Shown here: positions 34,401 through 47,019 of the stretch, one piece after another
Position numbering within the stretch: the first letter of the stretch is position 1
Layout of the letters: every line of letters starts with the position of its first letter
Source of the DNA: Chiridota heheva
Taxonomy: Eukaryota > Echinodermata > Holothuroidea > Apodida > Chiridotidae
NCBI GenBank assembly: GCA_020152595.1
Contig: JAIGNY010003294.1
Coordinates: 137,001-201,000 of the forward strand
DNA: 64,000 nt
Direction of reading: 5' to 3'
Program-made: the position numbers and the translations under genes
The notes under the pieces: model-generated
What the model was told of the DNA's origin: nothing
The model's database searches: none
Seen by the model: the letters and a program-made list of their open reading frames with translations, nothing else

Positions 34401-35230
34401 AACAATAAAGAAAGTTCATGAAAAATTATGGAGACCAGAATAAAGTCGGAAATACAGCATTACAAAAAGATTAAAATACTAGAAGCACTTATAATATGGA
34501 AACTTGGACTAATCTATCAGTAAAGGAAGTACAGCTCTAGAAAATCTGCAAAAAAGAATGATTTGCCGCATCTTCAACTTAAATAGTTCAACATCATATT
34601 GGGGACTTTTGAAAGAAGCAGGTTTTGGCCAATCTTATATTTATTACAAGAAACTCATTTTATTACACTAATTACTCAACTCAGACGAAAGTAGAACAGC
34701 AAGAAAAATACTTACTGAACTAAAAGATAAAGGCTTTCATGGATGTTGGCATCATGAAATCAAATACATAGGAGGAAAATACGGAATTGATATTGTTATA
34801 AATAATGTTCGAAAGAAAAGAAAAAGGAAATGGAAGAAAGAAAGAGGTTAAAAAAGAAAATTGCAGATGATATAGAGGAAATGGATCAAAGCAAGAAAAC
34901 TAGCAAACTCAGATTTCAACTAGAACATGGTTTTAAAAGACAGAAATTTAATGCAGAGTTTATGATAATGGAGACCCTTATTATAATCAAATTAAGGCTG
35001 AATATGACTAAAGTTAAAGCCAATTACAAGAACAGCTACCCTAATATAAATTGATAATTTTGTGACCATGAAGATACTACTGAACATATTTTTAACTGTT
35101 TTTACTTTAAGAATACTATTGTAATGGTTATGAGCAAAACGAGCCTTTATGATACGGACAATATGGAAAACCTAAGGAAAACAGCTTGATATGCAGAGAG
35201 AGTAAATGAAATGAAAAATAAAGCTAACAA
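31480..35230 (+). pseudogene. Decayed A-rich LINE (APE endonuclease + reverse transcriptase), plus strand
   Basis: Broken ORF2 of a non-LTR element. Endonuclease part (31520-31960): YQNIRGIKGK, ICLAETYL, THGGGVLIAVKDF, LVLIVGDFNCKIG. Reverse transcriptase (about 33170-33620): YQCGACKK, IYILLADAKKCFDKLWL (motif A), VRQGTIMGPTLC (motif B), then the motif C region LI-stop-VDDVAG, where a stop replaces the residue before VDD. C-terminal end (35055-35110): CDHEDTTEHIFNC, a zinc-knuckle-like motif. Many stops and frameshifts show old inactivity. A-rich on the sense strand. No clear RNase H. Unlike the I/Nimb-type copies in the window; clade not assigned. Confidence 0.8.
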
Positions 35231-35329
35231 TGAGCTTCCCTGATCTCCGTACAGTTTAAATCAATTATTGTATATTTAGCCAACAGTGTTTTACGAGTCT
35301 TGCACTTCATCATCGAATTTATTCTTTAT

Positions 35330-35655
35330 CGACTGTGCCCGGTATTTTCATCAGAGTGCACTCAGTGATGAACCACATATCGAGTCGAGTGGAGATAGAT
35401 TTGTCTCGACTATTCGGGCATGATTGAGATGTATCTCTAATTTAACAGTACATCCTCCAAAATTGTCCATCTCTGACCGATTAGGTGCCCAAGTATGATG
35501 TTATCAGCATCATACTGAGTCGGCGGTCGGGAGGGGACATAAGTCTAATATCTGAGTCGGGCGCGCATGATTGAGATATACTCTGATATAAGTACATGTA
35601 CATCCAACATTCTATACATCTCTGCCCGAGTGTCTGGTCAACTGATAGATGGGGA
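35330..35655. repeat. Diverged tandem duplication with G-rich end
   Basis: CGGGCATGATTGAGATGTAT...CATCTCTGACCG (35413-35480) recurs as GCGCATGATTGAGATATACT...CATCTCTGCCCG (35561-35628). It ends in GGGGAGGGGGAGGGGGAGGG. Confidence 0.6.
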
Positions 35656-35894
35656 GGGGGAGGGGGAGGGGAGGGCGTACGGCCTGAAGATAACAACACA
35701 ATTATGACATTATGCATATTCTAAAAGTATTTTGTCTTTTTGCGAAGAAAAAAACCCCATAAAGGTATAATTTCCCATATTGATTTCCCACAAATCTTTT
35801 CAATACCGGGATATTTTTTGCTCCACAAATTAGAATTGCCCGACGAAACAAGTTACTCTTCAAGTGGAATGCCATCTTGATTTCAGGTGATGGC

Positions 35895-36182
35895 ATGTAG
35901 ACAGGATGGACTGGACTGTGGTACAGGGCGGGATGGTATGTTATACAGGGAAGAATGGCATGTGGGACAGGGTGGCATGACATATGGGACAGGTGGAATG
36001 GCGCACTAGGTGGGATGTCATTTTGATTGCAGGTGTGATGGCATCTGGGTCATGTGGTGGAATGATATCTGGATTTCATGTATCATTTCCTGTAGGGAGG
36101 GATGAAGGATGGGATGGCATGTGGGACAGAGGGTGGGATGGCATGTGGAACATAGGGTGGGAGGAAGTTATGGACAGAGGGT
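35895..36182. repeat. 24-bp minisatellite family, reverse orientation
   Basis: GGGTGGGATGGCATGTGGGA and variants repeat here; this is the reverse complement of the array unit at 12.9-14.06 kb (TCCCACATGCCATCCCACCC). About ten diverged copies. Confidence 0.8.
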
Positions 36183-36437
36183 GAAAATGGAATCATGGAC
36201 AGATGGAAGGTGTGTTATTAGTAGCGAGGGTATTTGTATCGTTTTGTGATGTCTGGTTGGTATTAATAGAGGATCATATCTTATGTGTGCTGTAAAGGTG
36301 TTTTTATCAACAACCATTTACAGGTAGTCATTTACTGGAGCAGACCAAAATAGCTGAAAATATTGAAGTGGGTTCTTCAGTTCCATTACATATTTGTTTT
36401 TGCTCCATTACGAACTTCTATGCCACGAATATACAAT

Positions 36438-36492
36438 GACAGCTCTTACTGGGGGTGACAGCCCTTACTGGGGGTGACAGCTATTACTGGGA
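36438..36492. repeat. 19-bp tandem repeat, three copies
   Basis: GACAGCTCTTACTGGGGGT, GACAGCCCTTACTGGGGGT and GACAGCTATTACTGGGAAG. Confidence 0.9.
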
Positions 36493-36804
36493 AGAATTAT
36501 CGAATTGCTACTTCAGATAGGCCTATGATTTCATTTCTCATCTTGTGATAGGCCTACAATACACATTAAGGGTTAGTTCGGTCAAGAAAAATTACTCATT
36601 TAAACAGGCGTCTTCTTTAAAAGATCACTGAATGAAGATTAAAAAGAATGGAACACCAAACGACAATGTCAAGAACTCAACATATTGATTCATTTATTCA
36701 AAAAGTATGTCCCTGACAGACTTGTTGCCTCGCCTGAGCTCCTATATATAGGTTGAAGAATGTCGCCGACTTTTTCTCCTCCTCAAATCTATGCCGATCA
36801 CCAA

Positions 36805-37768
36805 ACAAACCTGATTTTTACTCAAGGCAGTCACTTCACCCAACACGGCTCCTCACTTCCCTCCATCGACCTGATTTCTACTCGAGGCAGTCACTTCACC
36901 CAACACGGCTCCTCACTTCCCTCCATCGACCTGATTTCTACACAAACCAGTCACTTTACCCATCACGGCTCCTCATGCACTTCCCTCCATCGACCTGATT
37001 TCTACACAAGCCGTCACTTCACCCATCACGGCTCCTCACTTCCCTCCATCGACCTGATTTCTACACAAGCCGTCACTTCACCCAACACGGCTCCTCACTT
37101 CCCTCCATGGACCTGATTTCTACACAAGCCGTCACTTCACCCAACACGGCTCCTCACTTCCCTCCATGGACCTAATTTATACACAAGCCGTCACTTCACC
37201 CAACACGGCTCCTCACTTCCCTCCATGGACCTGATTTATACACAAGCCAGTCACTTCACCCATCACGGCTCCTCACTTCCCTCCATCGACCTGATTTCTA
37301 CACAAGCCGTCACTTCACCCAACACGGCTCCTCACTTCCCTCCATGGACCCGATTTCTACACAAGCCGTCACTTCACCCAACACGGCTCCTCACTTCCCT
37401 CCATGGACCTGATTTATACACAAGCCAGTCACTTCACCCATCACGGCTCCTCACTTCCCTCCATCGACCTGATTTCTACACAAGCCAGTCACTTCACCCA
37501 TCACGGCTCCTCACTTCCCTCCATGGACCTGATTTATACACAAGCCAGTCACTTCACCCATCACGGCTCCTCACTTCCCTCCATCGACCTGATTTCTACA
37601 CAAGCCAGTCACTTCACCCAACACGGCTCCTCTCTTCCCTCCATCGACTTGATTTCTACACAAGCCGTCACTTCACCCAACACGGCTCCTCACTTCCCTC
37701 CAACGACCTGATTTCTACACAAGCCAGTCACTTCACCCAACACGGCTCAATACTTCCCTCCATCGAAG
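36805..37768. repeat. 58/60-bp tandem array (about 16 copies)
   Basis: Unit starts CCTGATTTCTACACAAGCCA and continues GTCACTTCACCCAACACGGC, TCCTCACTTCCCTCCATCGA. Copies lacking CA before GTCACTT are 58 bp, others 60 bp; TATACACAAG and ATGGACC variants alternate in blocks. Open frames (HFTHHGSSLPSIDLISTQA) are interrupted wherever 58-bp units change frame, which argues against coding. Confidence 0.95.
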
Positions 37769-38164
37769 TTCTTGTTGTCTTTTGTTCGATGTTTGTGATG
37801 TCTCGATGGTCTGAAGTCGTCGTCCATCGTTCACCGACGCTATAGCGGCCGTAGGAACTTATTTGACTTTTTTTTTTGGGGGGGAAGGGGGTGGGGAAGA
37901 TTTGATTTTTGTCCCAACATACCTATAGAAATGTATACGTCTCTTAAATCTACAATTTGGCGACATTTCCAGAAAATTTTCCCAAAATGAAGAAAATTCG
38001 CCCGGGTTGAAGAACTTTTCCTGAACATTTAAGGTTTTCAGATTACCTGCTAATGGAAACTCAATTTACCAGTGTAATGTTTTGCTATCAAACGAGAAAT
38101 TCGGATAGTTATTTAAATGAGCCAAAGAAAACACATCCATCGATGCGCTGGGTAACATGTAAGC

Positions 38165-38446
38165 ATGTTAACTAATTTATCTAATTTCGACACATTTGGA
38201 AGGGTGAGGAATAAATTTGAAGAGGGCGGACTGGCCCGCCAATCGGTAGGTGGCTGGCTTTCGAAGGGGGTCGAGGCCGGCTGTAGGCCGTTAAAACGGG
38301 CGCATGGCCCAATGGATAGCCAGAAGGTGCACAATCAAGTCTTCGACACCGTCTGTTTAGCTATAGAAGAACGGTACGCCAAAAACAAGGACCTGTATCT
38401 TGATTTGGCATTACTAGATCCACGGAACCTCGTTGAAATTAGTTGA
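38165..38446 (+). pseudogene. Possible hAT-type transposase fragment
   Basis: Plus-strand frame containing VFDTVCLAIEERYAKNKDLY followed by LDLALLDPRN, which resembles the pattern of hAT transposases and related domesticated proteins before the C-terminal dimerisation domain (paired long helix, ERF/ERY..N, then L.LDP.N). The rest of the frame has no such match and no other hAT domain is nearby. A chance resemblance is possible. Confidence 0.3.
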
Positions 38447-38917
38447 TATACAACGCATGTAAAAAAATTCCCAATGTTATGCAGACTTGGATAAATTCAC
38501 ATACAAATTCACATTTATATATACACAGCTTAATTTACAGTTTAAGATGAAGTATCAGCTATAGCGATCAAAACTAAGGCATAGGCCTAGTCAACAATCA
38601 ATCAAGTAAACTTATTTACAAACAGGCGTTAGTTATAGTTACACGCGTTAGTTATAGTTACGAGATGATTTACCACTAACCATTAAATGAAAAGATTGTG
38701 AGCATATATAATAATGATTATGGTGATACATGTTGTCATTGATATTTTTCTTTAGTAATACCTGTTTGTAATATTTTCTGATATCTTCAATAAAATAATT
38801 TTAGAAGAGTTTCCAGCAATCTAAAGATGAGAAAAAGGTTTTCTAAATAAAATGTTAAAGATGTTATGCACAAAAGATTTGTATTCCATTATTAAAATGA
38901 GCATAAAGTTCCATAAC

Positions 38918-39250
38918 AATAATAATAATAATAATACATGAATTTATATAGCGCTATTTCTGTAAAAACATTCAAAAGCGCTTTACATACAAGAAAATTA
39001 GACACGAAAACAAATTAAAATAAGAATGCAGAAATGACAACATAAATAGAAATACAATGGATCAAGCTGCACATTAGATTAATGTCTTTTTAAACAATGA
39101 TTCAAGTATTAAACACTTTCGACAGTGCAAAAAATAAGAAATGATAGTTTCACAATACAGAGCAATAATGAGATCTCTGAGGAACAGCATTATACTGGCA
39201 GCAGCTCAATCAGCGCCTCAAAATAGCATGAAGATAACAATCTTTGTCCA
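38918..39250. repeat. (AAT)n-linked TTTATATAGCGC repeat
   Basis: AATAATAATAATAATAATAC is followed by GAATTTATATAGCGCT, then AAAAGCGCTTTACATACAAG: the common invertebrate repeat ending with a (TTA)n tail and a GCGC box. It is probably the 3' end of a minus-strand retroelement or SINE, extent uncertain. Confidence 0.6.
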
Positions 39251-41600
39251 TCAATAAAAATACAAATATGATAATTGGTAAAATGGAGGAGGAGGGGGGA
39301 GGGGGTAGGGGAAGGGGAAGGGGGTTGTTAATGGGATACGGTGTGCAGGGATGATGGTTTTCACATGGAAGGGGATATGGATTATATCAATGGCGAAAGC
39401 CAGTTTTATACGAAAGCCACCAACGTGAAACTTTTAGTTTCAAATTATTACTTTTTTCTTGATCATTTATAATACATGCATCAAGAAATGACCTTTGTTC
39501 CTATTAGTGCAAATTGTTCTATGATTGATCCAGGTTTTTGAAGGGGGGGTGGCGCCGAGTCGCCTTTACTATTTTCTTTTCTGAACTGCGTATCAAAGAA
39601 AAATGTTGTGTTGATGGTCATTTTATTATTTTAAAGTAATAACGGTGGGTATGTTTAAGCTGGGGATTGATATGATTAAAAAAGATTAATACTGTGAAGT
39701 AGTTTGTGTTGTGTCTTCTTCTAATGTCTCTGAAAATGTTTTTTGATGTATCATTAGTGTAAAAGCAAAATACCAGAAAATTCCTTGATGACAGGATAAC
39801 AAATGATTTTCATAAAAACCTTCAAGCGGCCTGTATGTTACCATTGTAAAGGTCTGTGAACGTCTACTGATACATGACTGAGACATAAATATTGTATTTG
39901 AGATACACTTTTAAAGTTTGGTTAGATAGTTAAACAGTCTTCATATTTTAGAATTAGTGTTACCGATATGGTTCATCAAAGTTTGAGGATTATAGCGCTC
40001 CCGATATGGCTCATCAAAGTTTGAGAATTATCATTACGTGGAATAGGACTGACTGACTGACATTTTTCCGTTTTTAAATGTTTGTCACCAAAAACTATTA
40101 GAGGTCTATTCCTTTTACAAAATTTGTTGGCGGTATGGTAAAACTCAAAATGCCTTGACAGAATTTGTTGTAACCCTTTGACTTGTTCAAAGAATTACAA
40201 AAGACAATGAAAAACTAGATTTATATTGAAAAAATATAATATCCTCGTCCAGTCATGCTTCACAAATGTGATCATTTATCAGTTTATGATCGACTGTGAT
40301 CTCCATTTTCTTTAGTGAAATGTCTGAATGTCCTTTTTCGGTAAAATCGGCAAACATACAATGCGTGTTTTGATCGGCTACTATACTAGCCAGGGGTGAG
40401 GGGGAGGGGGGGGGGGGAGTACTTCATACTAAAATTGGTAGGGGTGTGCAGCTCACCAGCCGAAAAACATACCTGCAGTATGACACATTTTTTGGTAATT
40501 GCAGTATGAAATTAAACAACTTTAATACCGGCAGTATGAAAGAAGTCAATTTTGATACCTGCAGTTAGTGCAGTATGAGTATTCATCGAAATTATTGTAA
40601 AAATGGACCAGCACAGCAGTACAAAATTACTACGGTAAAACCTCATTTTTTAGGACCTGCACTACAAAAATGATGAAGAAAAGACAATTTTATTTTACTA
40701 TAAAAAAAAATAAATAGTACAATTTTTTTATACTTAAAAAAAAGACACCAGCACTACGGAAATGGTGCAAAAATGGCACCTGCTCGGGCGGCACATATAT
40801 ACATATACCGCACATATGGAAATGTAGACCCCTCCCCTCCCCCGGGATACTAACTTAGGTCCAGTTGTATAGGCCTAAACTTTTAGTTTTCTTTTGGTGA
40901 TTTCTAGGAAATAGATCGCATGATGGTATAGCTGAGATGAAAAGGAGAGAAGTGTATAAATCAGTACATGTACTGGATGAGAGTGACAGGCACTAATCAT
41001 TTCCAAAATGAATTCGTAAGTTACCTTAAATCTGTGGTGTTGTGAAGGCGTTCGCAAAAGGTTTGTTGTAATAATGTATGTATAGGTCTGACACTTTGCG
41101 TTTAGCTGGCTCAGAGTGGCTAACTTCCCCCGGTAATATCTTGAACATTTATAGTTGGATTGCATCTTCAGGTATACCATGGGGGTCTATAATGTCTCCG
41201 TCAAGTTCTCAAAAGGAATATGAGGTATCAGAGGATGAAGTTTCCAAACTTGCTAACGACATTTTAGGTCTGTAATTACTTTGTATGCGTTACACAGGCA
41301 GTTCTGCGGGGGGTCTACAACTTGAAACGTTACATATCTATACAAACTTGTGGTCGCCACAGAAAATGGTTATTCTGAACTTAAAAATAACGTGATTTTC
41401 ACATTTTCCCTATTATTTTGGAGAATTAGGGGTTACTAAGTATTCAATAAGTGTCAAACACCAGTTAAAAGCAAACCTTCTAAATGTCACCAGTCCTTTA
41501 AAATACATTAACAATTGTTAAGAATTCCATAGTAGACTTACTACACCAGCCATTTCTACACAGATAAGACAAGAACTGAATAAGAACCCTTTCTTCATCA
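39251..41600. other. Intergenic; two small duplications, G-rich flanked block
   Basis: 39965-39987 CGATATGGTTCATCAAAGTT recurs at 40003-40022 as CGATATGGCTCATCAAAGTT. At 40388-40850 a block is flanked by GGGGTGAGGGGGAGGGG and CCCCTCCCCTCCCCCGGG; inside, GCAGTATGA recurs five times. No exon supported. Confidence 0.5.
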
Positions 41601-41649
41601 TTTTGTTTCTGTTGAAGATTGAAGATGGACATGATTGTACTAATTCTAC

Positions 41650-42835
41650 TGTCTACACCACTAGGGTGGGGCCTACGCCAATGGGGTGGGGTCTACGCCA
41701 CTGGGGTGGGGTCTACGCCACTGGGGTTGGGTCTATGCCACTGGGGCGGGGTCTACGCCACTGGGGCGAGGTCTATGCCACTGGGGCGGGGTCTATGCCA
41801 CTGGGGCAGGACCTACGCCACTGGGGCGGGGTCTACGGGTCTTACGCCACTGGGGCGGGGTTTTGGGGAAGGATCTACGCCACTAGGGCGGGGTCTATGC
41901 GACTGGGGTGGAGTATACGCCTCTGGGGCGGAGTCTACGCCACTGGGGCGGGGTCTACGCCACTGGGGCGGGTCTACGCCACTGGGACGGGTCTACGCCA
42001 CTGGGGAGGGGTCTATGCCACTGGGACGGGGTCCGTGCCACTAAGGGGGTCTACGCCACTGGGGCAGGGTTTATGCCACAGGGACGGGGTCCATGCCACT
42101 GAGGCGGGGTCCACGCCACTGGGTCAGGGGTCCACACCACTGGGGTGGGGTCTACGCCACTGGGGTCCATGCCACTGGGGCGGGGTCCACACCACTGGGT
42201 CAGGGTCCATGCCACTGGGGCGGGGTCCATGCCACTGGGGCGGGGTCCACACCACTGGGTCAGGGTCCATGCCACTGGGGCGGGGTCTACGCCACTGGTG
42301 CGGAATCTACGCCACTGGGGCGGGGTCTATGCCACTGGGGAAGGGTCTACGCCACTAGGGCGGGGTCTATGCGACTGGGGTGGAGTCTACGCCACTGGGG
42401 CGGAGTCTACGCCACTGGGGCCACTGGGGCGGGTCTACGCCACTGGGGCGGGGTCTATGCCACTGGGGCGGGGTCTACACCACTGGGGTGGGGTCTGGGC
42501 CAGTCTACACCACTGGGGCAGGGGCCACGGGATCTAAGTGTCTATGCCACTGGGGCAGGATCTACGCCACTGGGGCGGGATCTACACCACTAGGGCTGGG
42601 TCTACACCACTAGGGCTGGGTATACACCACTAAGGCGGGCATACACCACTAGGGTCCGTGGGTCTACACCACTAGGGTCCGTGGGTCTACACCACTAGGG
42701 TTTGTGGGTCTACACCACTAGGGTTTGTTGGTCTACACCACTAGGGTTCATGAGTCACACCACTAGGGTTTGTGGGTCTACACCACTAGGGGTTGGTGGG
42801 TCTACACCACTAGGGTTCGTGGAGTCAGATACATG
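41650..42835. repeat. 20-bp G-rich tandem array (about 60 copies)
   Basis: Unit GGGGCGGGGTCTACGCCACT with TATG, CCATG and CACAC variants; toward 42.6-42.83 kb it changes to TCTACACCACTAGGGTTTGT-type units. Runs of four to five G in every unit give strong G-quadruplex potential on plus. Three plus-strand frames are open over long stretches (GSTPLGRGLRHWG), as expected when 60 bp (three units) preserves frame. Not a gene. Confidence 0.97.
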
Positions 42836-43845
42836 ACCCTGAGCAGGTAAGGCACAGTTGTGGGAGCAACTCACCTCGGTCTAGAAGTGTATTGCAATTC
42901 TTATTCAAAATTTTGCTCCTCAATATGTGTTTGTTTTTTTCTTCTTGAACTTATGCAACTATTGTTTTATGCTTTTTGATAATTCCTTTTAACAATTCAT
43001 CTCAGCCAATCTCATTCTCTGTATTCTTAAATCATAATAACTTCCTTTAACAAGTCGATAAGCAGAAGTAGAATGATTTTTTTCAACAAAAAACCTAGTC
43101 TTGTGTGATTATTTGGGATTTGGGAAGCACTAAGATAAAGAGTTACAGGTTGTCCAACCACATCCTGTACAAGATTTAAAAGCCATAGTTTACTTATCAA
43201 TTTTGAATCTCTATTAAATTTATGATGTATGTCTATCAATCACTGAAAATAATGGAAATTTGTATTCCTGCTAGAATTTGATTGGAGGTAAATACTTCAA
43301 AACATTTTGTCACAATTTGCTAAACCACTAAAAGAATTATGAATAAACATTTTAACAAAAGGATTTACAAAATGAAAATACCAAGATCGCCCTGCAATAC
43401 ATCACCAAAACTTGGCAAATTGATGCATGCGATTTCAAAACGCTGTAAAATGGTCAAATTTCCATGGTTTTGAATAATCTGAATACCATTTAGCAGAAGT
43501 CAACACGTCCAATGTTCCTTGGAGGACATATTCAACTTCTGTCTCATTTGCGTAGAAAAGACTGGTGTGGAAAGACTATTGTAAAAGGTTGACTTTTTTC
43601 TTCAGGTGGTAAATAATCATTAACTTCCTAGATTATAATTACTTCTTTCCTGACACACTTTGTCTTCAGCCACAAAATCTCAGGACAAATAATATAAAGA
43701 CTGATGTGGCATCACAACTAGTCAAATTTCAGTTGTTTCAAACCAAATTATTTTGTTTCTTTTGACGTCCTCTTTCGTACAAGATGGACTTGCTGGAATA
43801 CCATAATCCTGCAAATTCATGATTTAAATACATTTTTGGGTAGAT
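42836..43845. other. Intergenic, no gene seen
   Basis: AT-rich; no exon or repeat could be supported. Confidence 0.5.
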
Positions 43846-43849
43846 ATAG

Positions 43850-44165
43850 ATTTTATGGGAGATGCAGTGATTAAGGAGTCATGCTCGTATTCGAAAGGTA
43901 CCAGGTTTGATTCCCGTTTTAAGTGCTGCATTGTGTCCTTTAGCAAGACACTTTACTTTACTTGCTTCAGCCCACCCAGCTGTAAAATGAGTACCAGCAC
44001 TGCTGGTCCAGGGAAGTCTTGTACTCTCATCTATTTGAACCCGGGATAAGAACCGGCTGTATGAGCCTCCCAGCTTAAATGGATTTAGCATTTAGCTAGC
44101 TATATTTGATGGGGGTTAATACTCAATGTAACTTAACACCTCCATGTTGAAAAACCCCAAAAATA
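43850..44165 (+). repeat. tRNA-derived SINE, family S2
   Basis: Box A-like GATGCAGTGATTAAGG and box B-like GGTTTGATTCC form a tRNA-like head. The body has GCTGCATTGTGTCCTTTAGC, AAGACACTTTAC, CAGCTGTAAAATGAGTACC, a core layout known from several animal SINE superfamilies, and the tail ends in AAAAACCCCAAAAATAAA. A fragment of the same family is at 57.11 kb. Confidence 0.8.
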
Positions 44166-44169
44166 AACA

Positions 44170-47000
44170 ATATAAATTACACAATTAGAACTTCAGAAAA
44201 TACAACTGACAAGGACTATAGATGAGTGTAGTATATTACTATATTTAAAACTGTGCAAAATGATTCATATTTTTAAAAGCATTATTTTCAATTATTGACA
44301 TTATTCCAGAATTTACATCTACCAATGTACCTTTGAAATCAATAATAGCAAAATATACCTGCTCTCAAATTTCTCACTTCCAAGACTTTAAATATCTGCT
44401 CTAGTTTCTTTACATTATGTACACATGGTCATGTAATTATCAAAAAGCTTTACAAATATTAGTTTAAGGGTGGGTGTAATTGTGACATTAATATTACTAT
44501 CTTTGCCATGTCAAAATGTGCAAAGTGGAATGATTCTTAAAATCACTATAGTCCTTACTGCTTTCTTTTTACTTATGAATAATATTATGTTTAAGCTTTA
44601 ATTGTACAATCGATAACAATACAAAAACTAAATATAAGAATAAATGTGATGAAGTTATATATAAGTTTATAATAATACCCTTGGATGATGCTTGGTTTTG
44701 AATATAAGCCCAATGGAACAAAAATAAATATGTTCATCCCAATTCACATAAAACAAATATTTGATATTGACTTCCACATGGTGAAGGTTGTGGAATGAAT
44801 CCCATTACTGTTTAATTAAAGCAAGATTAAAATCATAATACAAATGCAAAGCCACTGATTTTTTTTTTTTTCAAGAGGGGGCAGCCATGAGCGTATTTTT
44901 GATAGTAACCGAAAGTATGTCGCCATAAGGGGACATTGCTTTGCACGTAGCACAAAGCCCCATGTTGTGGGGTCCAGGGGTATGCCTATGGGCCCCTGGT
45001 GGGGTCCAGGGGTGAATCCTCCGCAAGCTCTGAAAAATTACACATTTTAGAGATATGAAATGCGTTATAATTGAAGCCAAATCGCATGGTGTTTTTAAGG
45101 GGTGAAGTTCCAGAAAGCTACAGGACATGAAAGGAATTACACACTGGCGTAAGCCTGGATTTTGTTTTAGAGGATGGGGAGGGGGCTCTGGGAGGAAGGG
45201 GTTCTCTGTGTGTTATGTATCACACAATCTGAAGGTGTGCATTACATATAGAGTTTGTAAAAGCTCCTGCTAAAAAGCAAAAACACATGGCAATAACCTT
45301 TTCAGTAAAACTTGTTCCCCTGTGCTTACTTTGGTGAAACATATATCTTTTAGGTAAAATTATTTTTTCTGGTGTGTGATTGGGGGGCATGGCCCCCCCC
45401 CCCCACCTCTGCCAATGCACAAAGAATATGTCGAACCAATTACATAAAACCCAGATTTAAAGAAGCTTATTACCCATGACTAATTATAATTTTAAGACTG
45501 AACAAATTCTTATCTTATTTGGCAACACATTGCAGTGAACATATAAATACTTAGCTAGTTAACATTTAATATTTTAATTCAACCTACAAGAAAAAATGTT
45601 AATTTAAATTAGATGATAAACTGATGGCAACAACTTTTGAAAACAGAAGGAAACCTTCCTTTCAAGAACTGAGGAACTTTGTACACACACTCCACTTGTT
45701 TTACCCTACTTGGAGTGTTAAGCCGTATTCCATCAAGATCAAGATAAGTATCCAAGTGGGCTTTGGACAAAATTTAAGTTAAAAGATACATTTAAAAATT
45801 TGTAAAAATGATACAGAATGTCATTCAATTAACCTTTCCAGGTTTCCAAATAGGCCACCCCCACCATAGCAACGCGGTAATTATGTGGGGAAAACAAACC
45901 ATAAATCCGCAGCCGAGCATTACCAATGGGTTGACATTTAGATGTTCACGAGGCCTGCCGCAAGCGGCACTTCTCCGGATCATTGGAGTTTTTAGCAAAT
46001 AGGATAAACAAAATTCAGTTTGCTAATTGTTCTGGGTAACAGCAATCAGATTTACAAAGCCCACAGTGGGCCTGGCCTGAAGCACAATTTTTGTTCACCA
46101 TTTTGCCGTCAATCAGTCTTGTGTGTGCAGAAATTTGTTTTGTACAGTAAATTGTATTGACCATATGAGTGCGCACTGGTAGCTAGTTGTACTGTACCAG
46201 TATCGCATAGAATGTTTGCCCAACTTAGTTATGCAGATTTTGTTGCTAGGCAAATTTGTGCGGTGATTGGTTAAAACAAGCTGTCAATCATTAAACCCTG
46301 AAAGGTTAATTCTTTCAAGTGTTGTTTCTCTTTGCCCAATAAAGCTATGTATACTGGAAAAGACAGTACACCAGTTGGACTTGCTTAAAACCCTGCTTAT
46401 GAATTACAACCATCCCCAAATGTTTACAAATATCCTTACTGCTACAAAATAAAATTGAACAAAAATGTTAACAGTACACCACAGAAATAAATAAGTTTAA
46501 TATCATATATATGCTTATATACACAAATAAAACATAATAAAAGAAGTTAAAACTATAATCTAATAAGATTTTCATTGCCCCGGAATATAAAATTTGACAT
46601 GCTAAATTTGACTTGTTAAAATCTAATATACTTATTCAAATAATAATATTTATGTATCTGCCAGCGTGATCCTGCCTACATTAAACTACTTCAAAGAATC
46701 TAAGACCTCTGGTATACTTGCAAATAAATTATTCTAATATTAAAAAAAAGTGTGCCTCACACAAGATCTTTTTTGCATCAATTACTTCCCTTGCGGCATA
46801 TTGCTGATGGCTAGGAAGGATTCTGCAAGTCAAGCAATGAATTATTTTTAGCTAAAAAAATCTCACATTCATGACAATATTCAAATTCATAATACACATT
46901 CAATTTCACATACAGTATTCAATGATAGGATTTATTTTTGAAATTTTACAATTTTATTTACATGAGCCTACTTTACAGCACCATGGATTCTAATACAAAG
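44170..47000. other. Intergenic, unclassified repeats, no gene seen
   Basis: 44870-45125 has duplicated GGGGTCCAGGGGTATGCC / GGGGTCCAGGGGTGAATCC and looks like a dispersed repeat. 45170-45420 has G-rich and C-rich ends. 45830-46000 is locally more GC-rich but has no recognisable exon. Confidence 0.4.
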
Positions 47001-47019
47001 CTGAAGACTTAAAATTGTG

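Noticed and set aside
41603..42593. Gly/Trp-rich frames of up to 251 codons
   Set aside because: 20-bp G-rich array; all plus frames are open because three units preserve frame.
43850..43925. Functional tRNA gene
   Set aside because: A and B boxes are present but the head is diverged, continues into a SINE body and cannot form a clean cloverleaf by eye.
45143..45420. hAT-like element with CACTGGCGTAAG / CTCTGCCAATG ends
   Set aside because: Terminal match is too short and imperfect and no target duplication is visible.
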